The notes: a model not told the origin generated them from the letters alone. A stretch of 64,000 bases of DNA from Sphingopyxis terrae subsp. terrae NBRC 15098 (GCF_001598815.1 NZ_BCZQ01000004.1:124001-188000), one strand, 5' to 3'. Counted from the stretch's first letter, positions 34,214-43,977 are shown. Program-made: numbers and translations.

Positions 34214-36175
34214 ATGTCCGATACCGACCAGCGCAGCGTTTCGATGCGCGAACTCACCGTCCGCGGGATCGTCCTCGGCGGACTGATCACGCTGCTGTTC
34301 ACGGCGGCAAACGTCTATCTGGGGTTGAAGGTCGGGTTGACCTTTGCAACCTCGATACCCGCCGCGGTCATTTCGATGGCGATCCTGCGCTTCCTTTCGG
34401 GGGCAACGATATTGGAGAATAATATCGTCCAGACGATCGCCAGCGCGGCGGGGACGCTTGCGGCCATCATCTTCGTCCTGCCCGGTCTGGTCATCGTCGG
34501 CTGGTGGCAGGGTTTCCCCTATTGGACGACCGCCGCCGTCTGTTTCATCGGCGGAACGCTGGGCGTGATGTTTTCGGTCCCGCTGCGCCGCGCACTCGTC
34601 GCCGGGTCGGACCTTCCCTATCCCGAAGGCGTCGCCGCGGCCGAAGTGCTCAAGGTCGGGTCGCGCGCGGGCGAGGGGGCCGAGGAGAATCAGCGCGGCC
34701 TGCGTACGATCCTGCTCGGATCGCTGATCAGCGCCGGTTTCTCGCTGCTTGGCGCGATGAAGCTCGCGGCGCTCGAAGTGTCGAAGAATTTCAAGCTCGG
34801 CGCCGGCGCCACCGGCGTCAGCGGCAGCCTGTCCTTCGCGCTGATCGGCGTCGGGCATCTTGTCGGCCTGTCGGTCGGCGTTGCGATGTTCATCGGCATG
34901 GTCATCGCATGGGCGGGTCTGATGCCCGCGCTGACCGCGGCGCAGGGGCTGACCGGACCGGTCGACGATGTGGTCGGCATGGTGTTTTCGCAGCAGGTGC
35001 GCTTCATCGGCGCCGGGACGATCGGGGTCGCGGCATTGTGGACGCTGCTCAAGATCGTCGGCCCGATCGTCAAGGGCATCAAGGGCTCGATCGCGTCGTC
35101 GCGGGCGCGCGGCGCGGGCGAGGTGGTCGAACTGGGCGAGCGCGACCTGTCCTTCGGCATCGTCGCGGGGACGATCCTGGGCTCGCTGATCCCGATCGCC
35201 GGACTGCTGTGGTTCTTTGCGCAGGGCGGCCCGATCGCGGCCAATCCGGTCGGCGTCATTTTCGCGACGCTGCTGTTCGTGCTGTTCGTCGGCGCGATCA
35301 TCGCCGCCGTCACCGGCTATATGGCCGGCCTGATCGGTGCGTCGAACAGTCCGGTGTCGGGCGTCGGCATCCTCGCCATCATTGCCGCTTCGCTGATGCT
35401 GCTCCTCTTCTTCGGGCGCAATCACAGTGAAGCCGATACTGCCGCGCTTGTCGCCTATGCGCTGTTCACCACTGCGATCGTCTTTTCGGTCGCGACGATT
35501 TCCAACGACAATCTCCAGGATCTGAAGACCGGCCAGCTCGTGGGTGCGACGCCGTGGAAGCAGCAGCTCGCGCTGGTTATCGGTGTCGGCTTCGGTTCGC
35601 TCATCATTCCGCCGGTGCTCGACCTGTTGAACCAGGCATTTGGCTTTGCCGGTGCCGCGGGGGCGGGCGCCAATGCGCTGCCGGCGCCGCAAGCGGCCCT
35701 GATCAGCGCGCTGGCCAAAGGCGTGCTCGGCGGCGACCTGCGTTGGGATTTGATCGGCTATGGTGCCTTGATCGGCGCCGCGATCATCGCCGCCGACGAG
35801 ATATTGGGGCGCATGGGCAAGCTGCGCCTGCCGCCGCTCGGCGTCGGCATGGGCATCTATCTGCCGATGTCGCTGACCTTGCTCATTCCGATCGGCGCGG
35901 TGATCGGCCATTTCTGGGAAAAGCGCGCCGAACGCAGCGCTCGCCCTGAATTCTACAGCCGGATGGGCGTCTTGCTGGCGACGGGCTTCATCGTTGGCGA
36001 GAGCATTTTCGGGGTATTGTTCGCGGGCGTCGTCGCGGGTTCGGGAAGCGATGCGCCGCTGGCGCTCGTCGGGGAGAGCTTCGAGCCGACGGCGATCATC
36101 GTCGGCCTTTCGCTCTTCGTCGCGCTGATCGCATACAGCTATCGGCGCACGCGCCGCGCCACCGAAAGCGTCTAA
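34214..36175 (+). CDS. OPT family oligopeptide transporter
   Basis: A 653-residue integral membrane protein with about 14-16 hydrophobic spans. The N-terminal ELTVRGIVLGGLITLLFTAANVYLGLKVGL and the following ENNIVQTIASAAGTLAAIIF motif mark the bacterial OPT (PF03169) family. PYPEGVAAAEVLKVGS, TGYMAGLIGASNSPVSGVGI and GVGMGIYLPMSLTLLIPIGAV are further landmarks. OPT proteins move small peptides or metal chelates by proton symport; cargo is unknown here. GGGGAG precedes the ATG. Followed by two GC-rich hairpins. Confidence 0.93.
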   Translation: MSDTDQRSVSMRELTVRGIVLGGLITLLFTAANVYLGLKVGLTFATSIPAAVISMAILRFLSGATILENNIVQTIASAAGTLAAIIFVLPGLVIVGWWQGFPYWTTAAVCFIGGTLGVMFSVPLRRALVAGSDLPYPEGVAAAEVLKVGSRAGEGAEENQRGLRTILLGSLISAGFSLLGAMKLAALEVSKNFKLGAGATGVSGSLSFALIGVGHLVGLSVGVAMFIGMVIAWAGLMPALTAAQGLTGPVDDVVGMVFSQQVRFIGAGTIGVAALWTLLKIVGPIVKGIKGSIASSRARGAGEVVELGERDLSFGIVAGTILGSLIPIAGLLWFFAQGGPIAANPVGVIFATLLFVLFVGAIIAAVTGYMAGLIGASNSPVSGVGILAIIAASLMLLLFFGRNHSEADTAALVAYALFTTAIVFSVATISNDNLQDLKTGQLVGATPWKQQLALVIGVGFGSLIIPPVLDLLNQAFGFAGAAGAGANALPAPQAALISALAKGVLGGDLRWDLIGYGALIGAAIIAADEILGRMGKLRLPPLGVGMGIYLPMSLTLLIPIGAVIGHFWEKRAERSARPEFYSRMGVLLATGFIVGESIFGVLFAGVVAGSGSDAPLALVGESFEPTAIIVGLSLFVALIAYSYRRTRRATESV

Positions 36176-36183
36176 CGCGCTTG

Positions 36184-36243
36184 CCCTTGGCCGCGCAGGC
36201 GGCTAAGGGCGCGCTCCTGTGACCGGCGCACCCGCTGCGCCGG
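36184..36243 (+). terminator. Two tandem GC-rich hairpins after the OPT gene
   Basis: Hairpin one: CCCTTGGCCGC (36184-36194) with GCGGCTAAGGG (36199-36209), 10 of 11 pairs. Hairpin two: CCGGCGCA (36223-36230) with TGCGCCGG (36236-36243), perfect 8-bp stem. A short CTTTCC tract follows at ~36248. They probably end the OPT transcript or shape the efp leader; there is no strong T run. Confidence 0.35.
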
Positions 36244-36279
36244 CGGCTCTTTCCATCCTTGAACTAGCGAGTGTGCGCG

Positions 36280-36843
36280 ATGAAAATCACCGGCGTTGAA
36301 ATCCGTCCCGGCAATATTATCGAATATGAGGGCGGCATCTGGAAGGTCACCAAGATCCAGCACACGCAGCCGGGCAAGGGCGGCGCCTATATGCAGGTCG
36401 AAGCCAAGAATCTGATCGACGGGCGCAAGCTCAACAACCGTTTCCGCAGCGCCGATACGGTCGAAAAGGTCCGCCTCGACACCAAGGATTTCCAGTTCCT
36501 CTATGCCGAGGGCGACGACCTCGTGTTCATGGACAAGGACAGCTACGAACAGATCACCATCTCGAAGGATGTCGTCGGCGAAGCCCACGAATTCCTGCAG
36601 GACGGCATGGAAGTCGTGCTCGAACTGTGGGAAGAGCGCCCGATCTCGGTCGAACTGCCCGAACAGATCGAAGCGACGATCGTCGAGGCCGACGCGGTGG
36701 TTAAGGGCCAGACGGCCTCCTCGTCGTACAAGCCCGCGATCCTCGACAACGGCGTGCGGGTCATGGTGCCGCCGCACATCACCAGTGGCACGCGTATCGT
36801 GGTCAACGTCTATGACCGCGAATATGTCCGCCGCGCTGACTAA
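36280..36843 (+). CDS. efp: Elongation factor P
   Basis: A 187-residue EF-P, which rescues ribosomes stalled at polyproline runs. Three beta-barrel domains are seen: KOW-like domain I with [19 protein letters not shown] and the modifiable loop TQPGKGGAY (lysine at the tip), domain II with [13 protein letters not shown] and [12 protein letters not shown], domain III with [19 protein letters not shown] and [16 protein letters not shown]. The ATG at 36280 gives the family start; an earlier in-frame start three codons up (MCA) is possible. The palindromic repeat pair follows immediately. Confidence 0.95.
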   Translation: MKITGVEIRPGNIIEYEGGIWKVTKIQHTQPGKGGAYMQVEAKNLIDGRKLNNRFRSADTVEKVRLDTKDFQFLYAEGDDLVFMDKDSYEQITISKDVVGEAHEFLQDGMEVVLELWEERPISVELPEQIEATIVEADAVVKGQTASSSYKPAILDNGVRVMVPPHITSGTRIVVNVYDREYVRRAD

Positions 36844-36850
36844 GTAACGT

Positions 36851-36921
36851 CGCCCCCGCGAAGGCGGGGGCCGCTAGCAATCTGGCGCAACGCAGCCAGC
36901 GGCCCCCGCCTCCGCGGGGCC
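36851..36921. repeat. Head-to-head GC-rich palindromic repeat pair (second copy)
   Basis: GCCCCCGCGAAGGCGGGGGC-type unit at 36851-36878 and an inverted copy at 36894-36921 with about 15 bases between. The arms pair over more than 20 positions with few mismatches. Same core as 29513-29613. It lies between the co-oriented efp and inositol monophosphatase genes. Confidence 0.7.
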
Positions 36922-36942
36922 GACGCGTTGAAGGAAACGAAA

Positions 36943-37761
36943 ATGGCCGTATCCGGCATCATCACCGTCATGGAACGTGCCGCGCGCAAGGCGGGTACGA
37001 AGCTGCGCCGCGACTTTGGCGAGATCGAGCATCTGCAGGTTTCGCAAAAAGGACCGGCGGATTTCGTGTCCAAGGCCGACCAGGCGGCCGAGCGCACGCT
37101 CTATGACGAACTCACCCACGCCCGTCCGGGTTGGGGTTTCCTGATGGAGGAAGCTGGCGAGATCGAAGGCGAGCCCGGCAAGCCGCGGTTCATCATCGAC
37201 CCGCTCGACGGCACCTCCAACTTTCTGCACGCGATCCCGCAATTCGCGATTTCGATCGCGGTGCAGGAACCTAAGCTCGGCGGCGGCTGGGGCGATGTCA
37301 CCGCGGGGCTGATCTATCAGCCGGTTACCGACGAAAGCTATTGGGCCGAACGTGGCCGCGGTGCTTGGTTGCACGACCGGCGCCTGCGCGTCTCGTCGCG
37401 CCGCAATCTCAATGAATGCCTGATCGCCACCGGCATCCCCTATATGGGCCATGGCGATTTCGGTCAGTGGAGCCGTATTTTCGGTGCAGTTGCGCCCGAA
37501 GTTGCGGGCATCCGCCGCTTCGGCGCCGCCAGCCTTGACCTCGCATGGGTCGCCGCGGGGCGGTTCGACGGCTTCTGGGAAGCCGATCTGTCGATCTGGG
37601 ACGTCGCGGCGGGCATGTTGCTCGTGCGCGAAGCCGGCGGCTTCGTCAGCGATTTCCGCGGCGGTGATCGGGCGATCGAGCGCAGCGAGTTCATCGCGGG
37701 CAGCGGCGCGGTGCATTCCAAGCTGCAAAAGCTGGTCGCGGGCGCTCTGCGCAACGCCTGA
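36943..37761 (+). CDS. suhB: Inositol monophosphatase family protein (SuhB-like)
   Basis: A 272-residue Mg2+-dependent phosphatase. Metal site one is WGFLMEEAGEIEG; the signature FIIDPLDGTSNFLHAIPQFAIS carries the catalytic Asp residues; the second signature WEADLSIWDVAAGMLLVREAGG is near the C-terminus. Substrates include myo-inositol 1-phosphate, and the SuhB branch also acts in rRNA antitermination; which applies cannot be told. AAGGAA precedes the ATG at 36943. A symmetric terminator follows. Confidence 0.92.
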   Translation: MAVSGIITVMERAARKAGTKLRRDFGEIEHLQVSQKGPADFVSKADQAAERTLYDELTHARPGWGFLMEEAGEIEGEPGKPRFIIDPLDGTSNFLHAIPQFAISIAVQEPKLGGGWGDVTAGLIYQPVTDESYWAERGRGAWLHDRRLRVSSRRNLNECLIATGIPYMGHGDFGQWSRIFGAVAPEVAGIRRFGAASLDLAWVAAGRFDGFWEADLSIWDVAAGMLLVREAGGFVSDFRGGDRAIERSEFIAGSGAVHSKLQKLVAGALRNA

Positions 37762-37779
37762 CCGGTTATGCAAGCGCAA

Positions 37780-37815
37780 AAAAGGCCATCCGCGGGATAA
37801 CCGGGATGGCCTTTT
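37780..37815. terminator. Bidirectional Rho-independent terminator
   Basis: AAAAGGCCATCC (37780-37791) pairs perfectly with GGATGGCCTTTT (37804-37815) around a 12-base loop. A-run on one side and T-run on the other make it work in both directions, fitting its place between the convergent inositol monophosphatase and YbjN-like genes. Confidence 0.85.
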
Positions 37816-37836
37816 CGCTGTCCGCGTTTCGCCGGA

Positions 37837-38322
37837 TCAATCGTCGTAGATGAACTCGCGATAGGCGTCCATCAGCGACGCCCAGGTGTTGAAGCTTTCG
37901 CCCAGATTTTCGCGCGGCAATCCGGCAAAATCGACATCGACGTCCATTTCCAGCACCGGATCGCCTTCATTGTCGCGATAGGCGCGCGCAAAGCGCTTTT
38001 CCTTGTTCCAGCTGTTGAACTTTTCGAACGACACATTCTTCGCGTCGTTGAAGCCCATATAATATTGCAGCGTCTTGCACTCCTTGTGCGCGTCGTTGCA
38101 GTTCATGAACAGAACGAGGAATTTCAGACCGTTGCGGCTGCTCTCGATATAGGGATCGGCATCGCTGGAGGTCACCAGCTTGGCCGGCCAGCCCTGCGAT
38201 TCGACGATCGCGACGATCGCCGCAGGATTCTTGGGCGTAACCAGTTCGGCATGGGCCGGCGCCGCGCCGAGCGCGGTCGCGGCAAGTGTGGCAAGAGCAG
38301 TGGCAAATGGCAGTTGGCGCAT
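37837..38322 (-). CDS. YbjN domain-containing exported protein
   Basis: A 161-residue protein with signal peptide (FATALATLAATALGAAPAHAE, cleavage near 25). The mature domain has the YbjN fold pattern: IVAIVESQGWPAKLVTSSDADPYI, LKFLVLFMNCNDAHKECKTLQ (two Cys), FNSWNKEKRFARAYRDNEGD and LEMDVDVDFAGLP. YbjN proteins resemble type III secretion chaperones in fold; in sphingomonads such versions are exported, role unknown. The ATG at 38322 is chosen because the longer open frame lacks a signal sequence. Divergent from nuoA. Confidence 0.85.
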   Translation of the reverse strand: MRQLPFATALATLAATALGAAPAHAELVTPKNPAAIVAIVESQGWPAKLVTSSDADPYIESSRNGLKFLVLFMNCNDAHKECKTLQYYMGFNDAKNVSFEKFNSWNKEKRFARAYRDNEGDPVLEMDVDVDFAGLPRENLGESFNTWASLMDAYREFIYDD

Positions 38323-38537
38323 AAAGTCCCCCAGTTGGATGGCGGCAAATCGTGCCGCAACACGCGTCCCGTTCAGCCGCCTAACATAGCTTCGCCCGTC
38401 CTTGCCAGTGTTCCCCGCGCTTTTGGCGTTCGCAACGCGATTTTCCTGTCCGCAGCGCTTGCGGGCAGCGCCATGCTGGCCTAAAGCGCCCGCAGAAACG
38501 GGGTGGCAAACGCCCGAAATCATGACTGCGAGCTCCC

Positions 38538-38912
38538 ATGGTCGATCTGACTCAATATTTGCCGATCCTGATATTCCTGGGCGTCGCCGTTGCGCTGTCG
38601 GCGGCGTTCGTGTTCCTGCCGATGGGCGTGGCGCGGTTGACCGGGGCGCATCAGCCCGATCCGGCGAAGCTGACCGAATATGAGTGCGGCTTTCCCGCTT
38701 TCGAGGATGCGCGCAGCCAGTTCGACGTGCGCTTCTATCTCATCGCGATTCTGTTCATCATCTTCGATCTCGAAGCGGCCTTCCTCTTTCCCTGGGCGGT
38801 CAGCCTGAAGGAAATCGGCTGGGCCGGCTGGGCGACGATGATGATTTTCCTGGCCGAGCTCGCGATCGGTCTTGTCTATGCGTGGAAGAAAGGGGCGTTG
38901 GATTGGGAATGA
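38538..38912 (+). CDS. nuoA: NADH-quinone oxidoreductase subunit A
   Basis: The 124-residue membrane subunit of complex I, with three helices ([55 protein letters not shown]) and the conserved loop [20 protein letters not shown], the Cys-bearing loop near the quinone site. First gene of the nuo operon; the 215 bases upstream, divergent from the YbjN gene, must hold the promoter but no clear hexamers are visible. Stop overlaps nuoB by 4 bases. Confidence 0.96.
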   Translation: MVDLTQYLPILIFLGVAVALSAAFVFLPMGVARLTGAHQPDPAKLTEYECGFPAFEDARSQFDVRFYLIAILFIIFDLEAAFLFPWAVSLKEIGWAGWATMMIFLAELAIGLVYAWKKGALDWE

Positions 38913-39463
38913 GCAATTCGACCATCCTGACCCCCGGCTCGATGCCGGTCGCTCCGGGGACCGCCCCGGACCAGAGCTTTTTCGACGATCTCAATGCAGA
39001 GGTCGGCGACAAGGGGTTTCTCGTCACCTCGACCGAGGATCTGTTCAACTGGGCGCGCACCGGCTCGCTGTGGTGGATGACCTTCGGCCTCGCGTGCTGC
39101 GCGGTCGAGATGATCCACGTCAACATGCCGCGTTATGACATGGAACGCTTCGGCGTTGCGCCGCGCGCCAGCCCGCGCCAGTCCGACGTGATGATCGTCG
39201 CGGGCACGCTGTGCAACAAGATGGCCCCGGCGCTGCGCCGCGTTTACGACCAGATGTCGAACCCCAAATATGTGATTTCGATGGGTAGCTGCGCCAATGG
39301 CGGCGGCTATTACCACTACAGCTATTCGGTGGTGCGCGGCTGCGATCGTATCGTGCCCGTGGACATCTATGTCCCCGGCTGCCCCCCGACCGCCGAAGCG
39401 CTGCTCTACGGCGTCATGCAGTTGCAGCGGAAAATCCGCCGCACCGGAACGATCGAACGCTGA
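38909..39463 (+). CDS. nuoB: NADH-quinone oxidoreductase subunit B
   Basis: The 184-residue subunit carrying cluster N2, the last electron carrier before quinone. Cluster ligands lie in [13 protein letters not shown] (adjacent Cys pair), [19 protein letters not shown] and [16 protein letters not shown]. The N-terminal 35 residues are a variable extension. Start ATG at 38909 overlaps the nuoA stop (ATGA); the frame is open far upstream but that part is nuoA in another frame. Stop overlaps nuoC by one base. Confidence 0.97.
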   Translation: MSNSTILTPGSMPVAPGTAPDQSFFDDLNAEVGDKGFLVTSTEDLFNWARTGSLWWMTFGLACCAVEMIHVNMPRYDMERFGVAPRASPRQSDVMIVAGTLCNKMAPALRRVYDQMSNPKYVISMGSCANGGGYYHYSYSVVRGCDRIVPVDIYVPGCPPTAEALLYGVMQLQRKIRRTGTIER

Positions 39464-40380
39464 TGGCCAGTCCCGCTCCCCTGATCGCGCCGCGCGACGG
39501 CATTGTCGAGGCACTGAAGAAAGTCGTCGGCGGCGATCTGATCGCGCATGTCTTCGCCGTGGGCGAGGACAGCATCACCGTGCGCCGCGAAGCGGTTGCC
39601 GGGGTGATGGTCGGCCTGCGCGACGAACTTGCCTATCAGCAGCTCATGGAGATCGCCGGGGTCGATTATCCCGACCGTCCCGAGCGGTTCGAAGTCGTCT
39701 ATCATCTGCTCAGCGTGACCCGGAACCATCGTCTGCGCGTCCGGGTGCTGACCGACGAAGCAACCCCGGTGCCGAGCATCGTTGCCGTGTGGCCCAACGC
39801 CGGCTGGCTCGAACGCGAGGTGTTCGACATGTACGGGGTGCTGTTCAGCGGCAATCCCGACCTGCGCCGCATCCTGACCGACTATGGTTTCCAGGGGCAT
39901 CCGCAGCGCAAGGACTTCCCGCTGACCGGCTATACCGAACTGCGCTATTCCGAAGAGGACAAGCGCGTCGTCTATGAACCCGTCAAGCTGGCGCAGGATT
40001 TCCGCAGCTTCGACTTCCTCAGCCCGTGGGAAGGCGCCGACTATATCCTTCCCGGCGACGAAAAGGCGGGCGGCACCGGTGAGGCGCCGGGCAAGGGCGC
40101 GCCGACGCCGATGACCGCAGAGGCCGTCAAGAAGGCCGACGAGGCCAAGAAGGCGCCGCCGCCGACGCCCAAGACGACCGACAATGCCAAACAGACCGGT
40201 GCGGGCGACAAGGCGAATAAGGAAGCCGCGAAGCCGAGCAAGGACAGTGCCAAGGCCAAGCCTGCGGCAAAGGCGAAGACGCCCGCGACCAAGAAGGCCG
40301 AAAAGGCTCCGGCAAAGCCCAAGGCGGCTGCCAAGGCTCCGGCCAAGCCGCGCAAGCCCAAAGCAGGAGGTGACGCATGA
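39463..40380 (+). CDS. nuoC: NADH-quinone oxidoreductase subunit C with long basic C-terminal tail
   Basis: Residues 1-195 are a normal 30-kDa subunit: [63 protein letters not shown]. It should end near [13 protein letters not shown], but about 105 further residues follow. They are almost entirely K, A, P, T and D ([37 protein letters not shown]), like a histone H1 or AlgP tail and presumably unstructured. The reading frame is intact and couples into nuoD by a 4-base overlap, so the tail is real coding sequence. It joins NuoD in the peripheral arm. Confidence 0.94.
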   Translation: MASPAPLIAPRDGIVEALKKVVGGDLIAHVFAVGEDSITVRREAVAGVMVGLRDELAYQQLMEIAGVDYPDRPERFEVVYHLLSVTRNHRLRVRVLTDEATPVPSIVAVWPNAGWLEREVFDMYGVLFSGNPDLRRILTDYGFQGHPQRKDFPLTGYTELRYSEEDKRVVYEPVKLAQDFRSFDFLSPWEGADYILPGDEKAGGTGEAPGKGAPTPMTAEAVKKADEAKKAPPPTPKTTDNAKQTGAGDKANKEAAKPSKDSAKAKPAAKAKTPATKKAEKAPAKPKAAAKAPAKPRKPKAGGDA

Positions 40381-41633
40381 CCGATAATGCGACGGTCCGG
40401 CACCACGGAAGCGACATGTTCGAAGGCTATCCGGTCGATACCGCCGACACGGCGGGCGATCAGGTCGTCACCAATTACACGATCAACTTCGGTCCGCAGC
40501 ACCCCGCGGCACACGGCGTGCTGCGCATGGTGATGGAACTCGACGGCGAGATCATCGAACGCGTCGACCCGCACGTCGGGCTGCTCCATCGCGGCACCGA
40601 AAAGCTGATCGAGTATAAGACCTATCTGCAGGCTTTGCCCTATTTCGACCGGCTCGACTATTGTTCGCCGCTCGGCATGGAGCACAGCTATGTGCTGGCG
40701 ATCGAGAAGCTGCTCGATCTCGAAGTGCCCGAACGCGCGCAATATCTGCGCGTGCTGTTCGCCGAGCTGACGCGCATCTGCAACCATATGCTCAACATCG
40801 GGTCGCACGTCATGGACGTCGGCGCGATGACGCCGAACCTTTGGGTGTTCGAACTGCGCGAGGATTGCCTCAACTTCTTCGAACGCGCGAGCGGAGCGCG
40901 GATGCACTCGGCATGGTTCCGCCCCGGCGGGGTCCATCAGGATGTTCCCGAAAAGCTGCTCGTCGACATCGGCGAATGGGTCGACAAGCGCCTGCCCGAA
41001 CTGTTCGGCGACGCGATGAGCCTCGTCATCGACAACCGCATCTTCAAACAGCGCAACGTCGATATCGCCGTGGTCAGCAAGGAAGACGCGCTGGCGTGGG
41101 GCTTCTCGGGCCCGATGATCCGCGGCAGCGGCATCGCGTGGGATTTGCGCAAGTCGCAGCCCTATGACGCCTATGCCAAGATGGAATTCGACATTCCCGT
41201 CGGCACGCGCGGCGACTGCTACGACCGCTTCATGGTCCGCGTACAGGAAGTCTATCAGTCGGCGCGCATCATCAAGCAGTGCCTGCGCGACATGCCCAGC
41301 GGCCCAGTTGCCAGCCTCGACCGCAAGGTTTCACCGCCCAAGCGCGGCGAGATGAAGCAATCAATGGAATCGCTGATCCACCACTTCAAGCTCTACACCG
41401 AGGGCTTTCACGTCCCGGCGGGCGAAGTTTACGTGGCGACCGAAAGCCCCAAGGGCGAATTCGGGGTCTATCTGGTCAGCGACGGCACCAACAAGCCGTA
41501 CCGCTGCAAGATCCGCCCAACCGCGTTTTCGCACCTGCAGGCGATGGACTTCATGTGCAAGGGCCACATGCTCGCCGACACCACCGCGATCATCGGCGCC
41601 ATCGACGTCGTGTTCGGGGAGTGCGACCGGTGA
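40377..41633 (+). CDS. nuoD: NADH-quinone oxidoreductase subunit D
   Basis: The 418-residue 49-kDa subunit forming the quinone-binding cavity with NuoB. Landmarks: [18 protein letters not shown] (the conserved His hairpin), [49 protein letters not shown], and at the C-terminus [19 protein letters not shown] and DVVFGECDR. Start overlaps the nuoC stop (ATGA at 40377). Its stop overlaps the GTG of the small membrane-protein gene. Confidence 0.97.
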   Translation: MTDNATVRHHGSDMFEGYPVDTADTAGDQVVTNYTINFGPQHPAAHGVLRMVMELDGEIIERVDPHVGLLHRGTEKLIEYKTYLQALPYFDRLDYCSPLGMEHSYVLAIEKLLDLEVPERAQYLRVLFAELTRICNHMLNIGSHVMDVGAMTPNLWVFELREDCLNFFERASGARMHSAWFRPGGVHQDVPEKLLVDIGEWVDKRLPELFGDAMSLVIDNRIFKQRNVDIAVVSKEDALAWGFSGPMIRGSGIAWDLRKSQPYDAYAKMEFDIPVGTRGDCYDRFMVRVQEVYQSARIIKQCLRDMPSGPVASLDRKVSPPKRGEMKQSMESLIHHFKLYTEGFHVPAGEVYVATESPKGEFGVYLVSDGTNKPYRCKIRPTAFSHLQAMDFMCKGHMLADTTAIIGAIDVVFGECDR

Positions 41634-41866
41634 GAACGCTCAAGCACACCGAGGGCTGGCTCGCACAGGCGGCATCCACGTTCGTTGTGCTCTTGGTCGC
41701 ACAGTGGTTTTTCGATGTTCGCGATCCCGACACCAGCAAAGCGATCGTTTGGTTGATTGGCATCGGTAAGGTTGTTGTGATGATCGAATTGGTGCTGTTC
41801 GGCAGCCGTTGGCTGCAGCTCAAGTATCGGGAACGCAATTCAAATATGGGCAGCAACAATGGCTGA
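41630..41866 (+). CDS. Small membrane protein inserted between nuoD and nuoE
   Basis: A 78-residue protein starting at GTG 41630, which overlaps the nuoD stop (GTGA), with GGGGAG 8 bases upstream. Two hydrophobic segments ([18 protein letters not shown] and [20 protein letters not shown]) flank the loop DVRDPDTSK; the C-terminus is polar ([19 protein letters not shown]). It is not one of the 14 standard complex I subunits and I recognise no family. Base composition is visibly less GC-rich than the neighbouring nuo genes. Its 3' end overlaps nuoE by 8 bases. It may be a complex I accessory or assembly protein, or a late insertion carried along by the operon. Confidence 0.78.
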   Translation: MRTLKHTEGWLAQAASTFVVLLVAQWFFDVRDPDTSKAIVWLIGIGKVVVMIELVLFGSRWLQLKYRERNSNMGSNNG

Positions 41867-42527
41867 CGCACCCCAAATCCCCGACGAAGCCGAGGTCCGC
41901 GCGCGCTGGGGCGCTTTTGCGTGGACGAAGGAAAATGCCGAGAAGGCGAAGGCCGTGATCGCGCGCTACCCGGCGGGGCGTCAGCGCTCGGCGGTGATGC
42001 CGCTGCTTGATCTCGCGCAGCGCCAGGTCGGTGCCGAGACGCAGACGCAGGGCTGGCTGCCCGTGCCGGTGATCGAATATGTCGCGGCCGAGCTCGATAT
42101 GCCGTTCATGCGCGCCTACGAAGTCGCGACCTTCTACACCATGTACAATCTCGCGCCGGTCGGCCGCTATCATGTGCAGGTTTGCGGCACGACGCCGTGC
42201 CTGCTGCGCGGGTCGGACGATGTCATGGCGGCGTGCAAGAACCGCGGGATGACCAAGGGCAAGACGACGCCCGACGGGCTGTTCACGCTGACCGAAGTCG
42301 AATGTATGGGCACCTGCACCAACGCGCCGATGGTCCAGATCAACGACGATAATTACGAAGATCTCGACTATGACAGCATGACCCGCATCCTCGAGGATCT
42401 GGCGGCGGGCAAGCAGCCCAAGACCGGCACCCAGAATGCGCAGCGTCATACGAGCGATCCCGAAGGCGGCCCGACGACCCTGAAAGACATGGTCAAGGCC
42501 AACCACGACTATCGGAAGGATTGGTGA
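41859..42527 (+). CDS. nuoE: NADH-quinone oxidoreductase subunit E
   Basis: The 222-residue 24-kDa thioredoxin-like subunit. Four Cys ligands of cluster N1a are in [11 protein letters not shown] and [13 protein letters not shown]. Also seen are [18 protein letters not shown] and [16 protein letters not shown]. The C-terminal 40 residues ([20 protein letters not shown]) extend beyond the E. coli protein, as usual in alphaproteobacteria. It starts at ATG 41859 inside the small membrane-protein gene and its stop overlaps the next small gene by one base. Confidence 0.96.
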   Translation: MADAPQIPDEAEVRARWGAFAWTKENAEKAKAVIARYPAGRQRSAVMPLLDLAQRQVGAETQTQGWLPVPVIEYVAAELDMPFMRAYEVATFYTMYNLAPVGRYHVQVCGTTPCLLRGSDDVMAACKNRGMTKGKTTPDGLFTLTEVECMGTCTNAPMVQINDDNYEDLDYDSMTRILEDLAAGKQPKTGTQNAQRHTSDPEGGPTTLKDMVKANHDYRKDW

Positions 42528-42688
42528 TGACCCAGAAGGACATCATCACGATCCTGGCGATCATCGGCGCGCTTGTCGTGCTGGGTTTCGTGCTGCGCGT
42601 GACCTTTGCGCTGATCGGTCCGCTGCTGATCCTCGCGCTCGGTTACGTCGTTTACAAGATGATGCAAAACAAGGGTGGGACCAACTGA
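42527..42688 (+). CDS. 53-residue membrane peptide between nuoE and nuoF
   Basis: The frame starts ATG ACC CAG AAG at 42527 and ends TGA at 42688. The product begins [20 protein letters not shown], has a second hydrophobic stretch [17 protein letters not shown] and ends [10 protein letters not shown]. The start overlaps the nuoE stop (TGATG) and the stop overlaps the nuoF start (TGATG), one base each, so it exactly fills the space between two essential subunits and is translationally coupled on both sides. High third-position GC also argues for coding. No known complex I subunit has this sequence; a role in complex I assembly or stability is inferred only from position. Confidence 0.8.
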   Translation: MTQKDIITILAIIGALVVLGFVLRVTFALIGPLLILALGYVVYKMMQNKGGTN

Positions 42689-43977
42689 TGCTCGCCGACA
42701 AGGATCGCATCTTTACCAATCTCTATGGCTATCAGCCGTGGAACCTCAAAAGTGCGCAGGCGCGCGGCGATTGGGACAAGACCAAGGATCTGATGACTCG
42801 CGGCCAGGACGCGATCATCGAGGAAATCAAGGCGTCCGGCCTGCGCGGCCGCGGCGGCGCGGGCTTCCCGACCGGCCTGAAATGGTCGTTCATGCCGAAG
42901 GAACCGCGCGCCGACCGCCCGAGCTTCCTCGTCATCAACGCCGACGAATCCGAACCCGGCTCGTGCAAGGACCGCGAGATCATCCGCCACGATCCGCACA
43001 AGCTGATCGAGGGCGCGCTGATCGCGGGCTATGCGATGCGTGCGCGCGCGGCGTACATCTACATTCGCGGCGAGTTCATCCGTGAGGCCGAGACACTCTT
43101 CGCGGCGGTGCAGGAGGCCTATGACGCCGGCCTGCTCGGCAAGAATGCGGCGAAGTCGGGCTATGATTTCGACGTCTTCGTCCATCGCGGCGCCGGTGCC
43201 TATATCTGCGGCGAAGAAACCGCGATGATCGAAAGCCTGGAAGGCAAGAAGGGCCAGCCGCGCCTGAAGCCTCCGTTTCCGGCGGGTGCGGGCCTTTATG
43301 GCTGCCCGACGACGGTCAACAATGTCGAAAGCATCGCGGTCGTCCCCACGATCCTGCGGCGCGGTGCGGCGTGGTTCTCCAGCTTCGGGCGCGAGAATAA
43401 CAAGGGCACCAAGCTCTTCCAGATCTCGGGCCATGTCGAACGCCCGTGCGTCGTCGAGGAAGAGATGGGTATCCCGTTCCGCGACCTCATAGAAAAGCAT
43501 TGCGGTGGCATAAGAGGCGGCTGGGACAATCTGCTCGCGGTGATCCCCGGCGGTTCGTCGGTGCCGCTCGTCCCGGCGGCTCAGATCATGGACGCGCCGA
43601 TGGATTTCGACGGCCTCAAGGAACTCGGCTCGGGCCTCGGCACCGCCGCCGCGATCGTGATGGACAAGTCGACCGACGTCGTTCAGGCGATCAGCCGCAT
43701 CAGTTACTTCTACAAGCATGAAAGCTGCGGCCAGTGCACGCCGTGCCGCGAAGGCACCGGCTGGATGTGGCGCGTGATGGAGCGACTGCGCACCGGCGAC
43801 GCCGACATCAGCGAGATCGACACGCTCTTCGACGTAACGAAGCAGGTCGAAGGCCACACCATCTGCGCGCTCGGCGATGCGGCGGCGTGGCCGATCCAGG
43901 GCCTGATCCGCCACTTCCGCCCCGAACTCGAACGCCGCATTCGCGAAAATGGCGGCGTGATGGAGGCAGCCGAATAA
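42688..43977 (+). CDS. nuoF: NADH-quinone oxidoreductase subunit F
   Basis: The 429-residue 51-kDa subunit that oxidises NADH. It has the NADH/FMN loops [19 protein letters not shown] and [35 protein letters not shown], and the N3 [4Fe-4S] ligands in [17 protein letters not shown] plus [13 protein letters not shown]. Start ATG at 42688 overlaps the stop of the small gene; its stop TAA overlaps the nuoG ATG by one base (TAATG). Confidence 0.97.
   Translation: MLADKDRIFTNLYGYQPWNLKSAQARGDWDKTKDLMTRGQDAIIEEIKASGLRGRGGAGFPTGLKWSFMPKEPRADRPSFLVINADESEPGSCKDREIIRHDPHKLIEGALIAGYAMRARAAYIYIRGEFIREAETLFAAVQEAYDAGLLGKNAAKSGYDFDVFVHRGAGAYICGEETAMIESLEGKKGQPRLKPPFPAGAGLYGCPTTVNNVESIAVVPTILRRGAAWFSSFGRENNKGTKLFQISGHVERPCVVEEEMGIPFRDLIEKHCGGIRGGWDNLLAVIPGGSSVPLVPAAQIMDAPMDFDGLKELGSGLGTAAAIVMDKSTDVVQAISRISYFYKHESCGQCTPCREGTGWMWRVMERLRTGDADISEIDTLFDVTKQVEGHTICALGDAAAWPIQGLIRHFRPELERRIRENGGVMEAAE

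Noticed and set aside
34124..35911. A 595-codon minus-strand frame opposite the OPT transporter
   Set aside because: Composition is D/R/Q/A-rich shadow of membrane-helix codons; the plus-strand product has clear OPT signatures.
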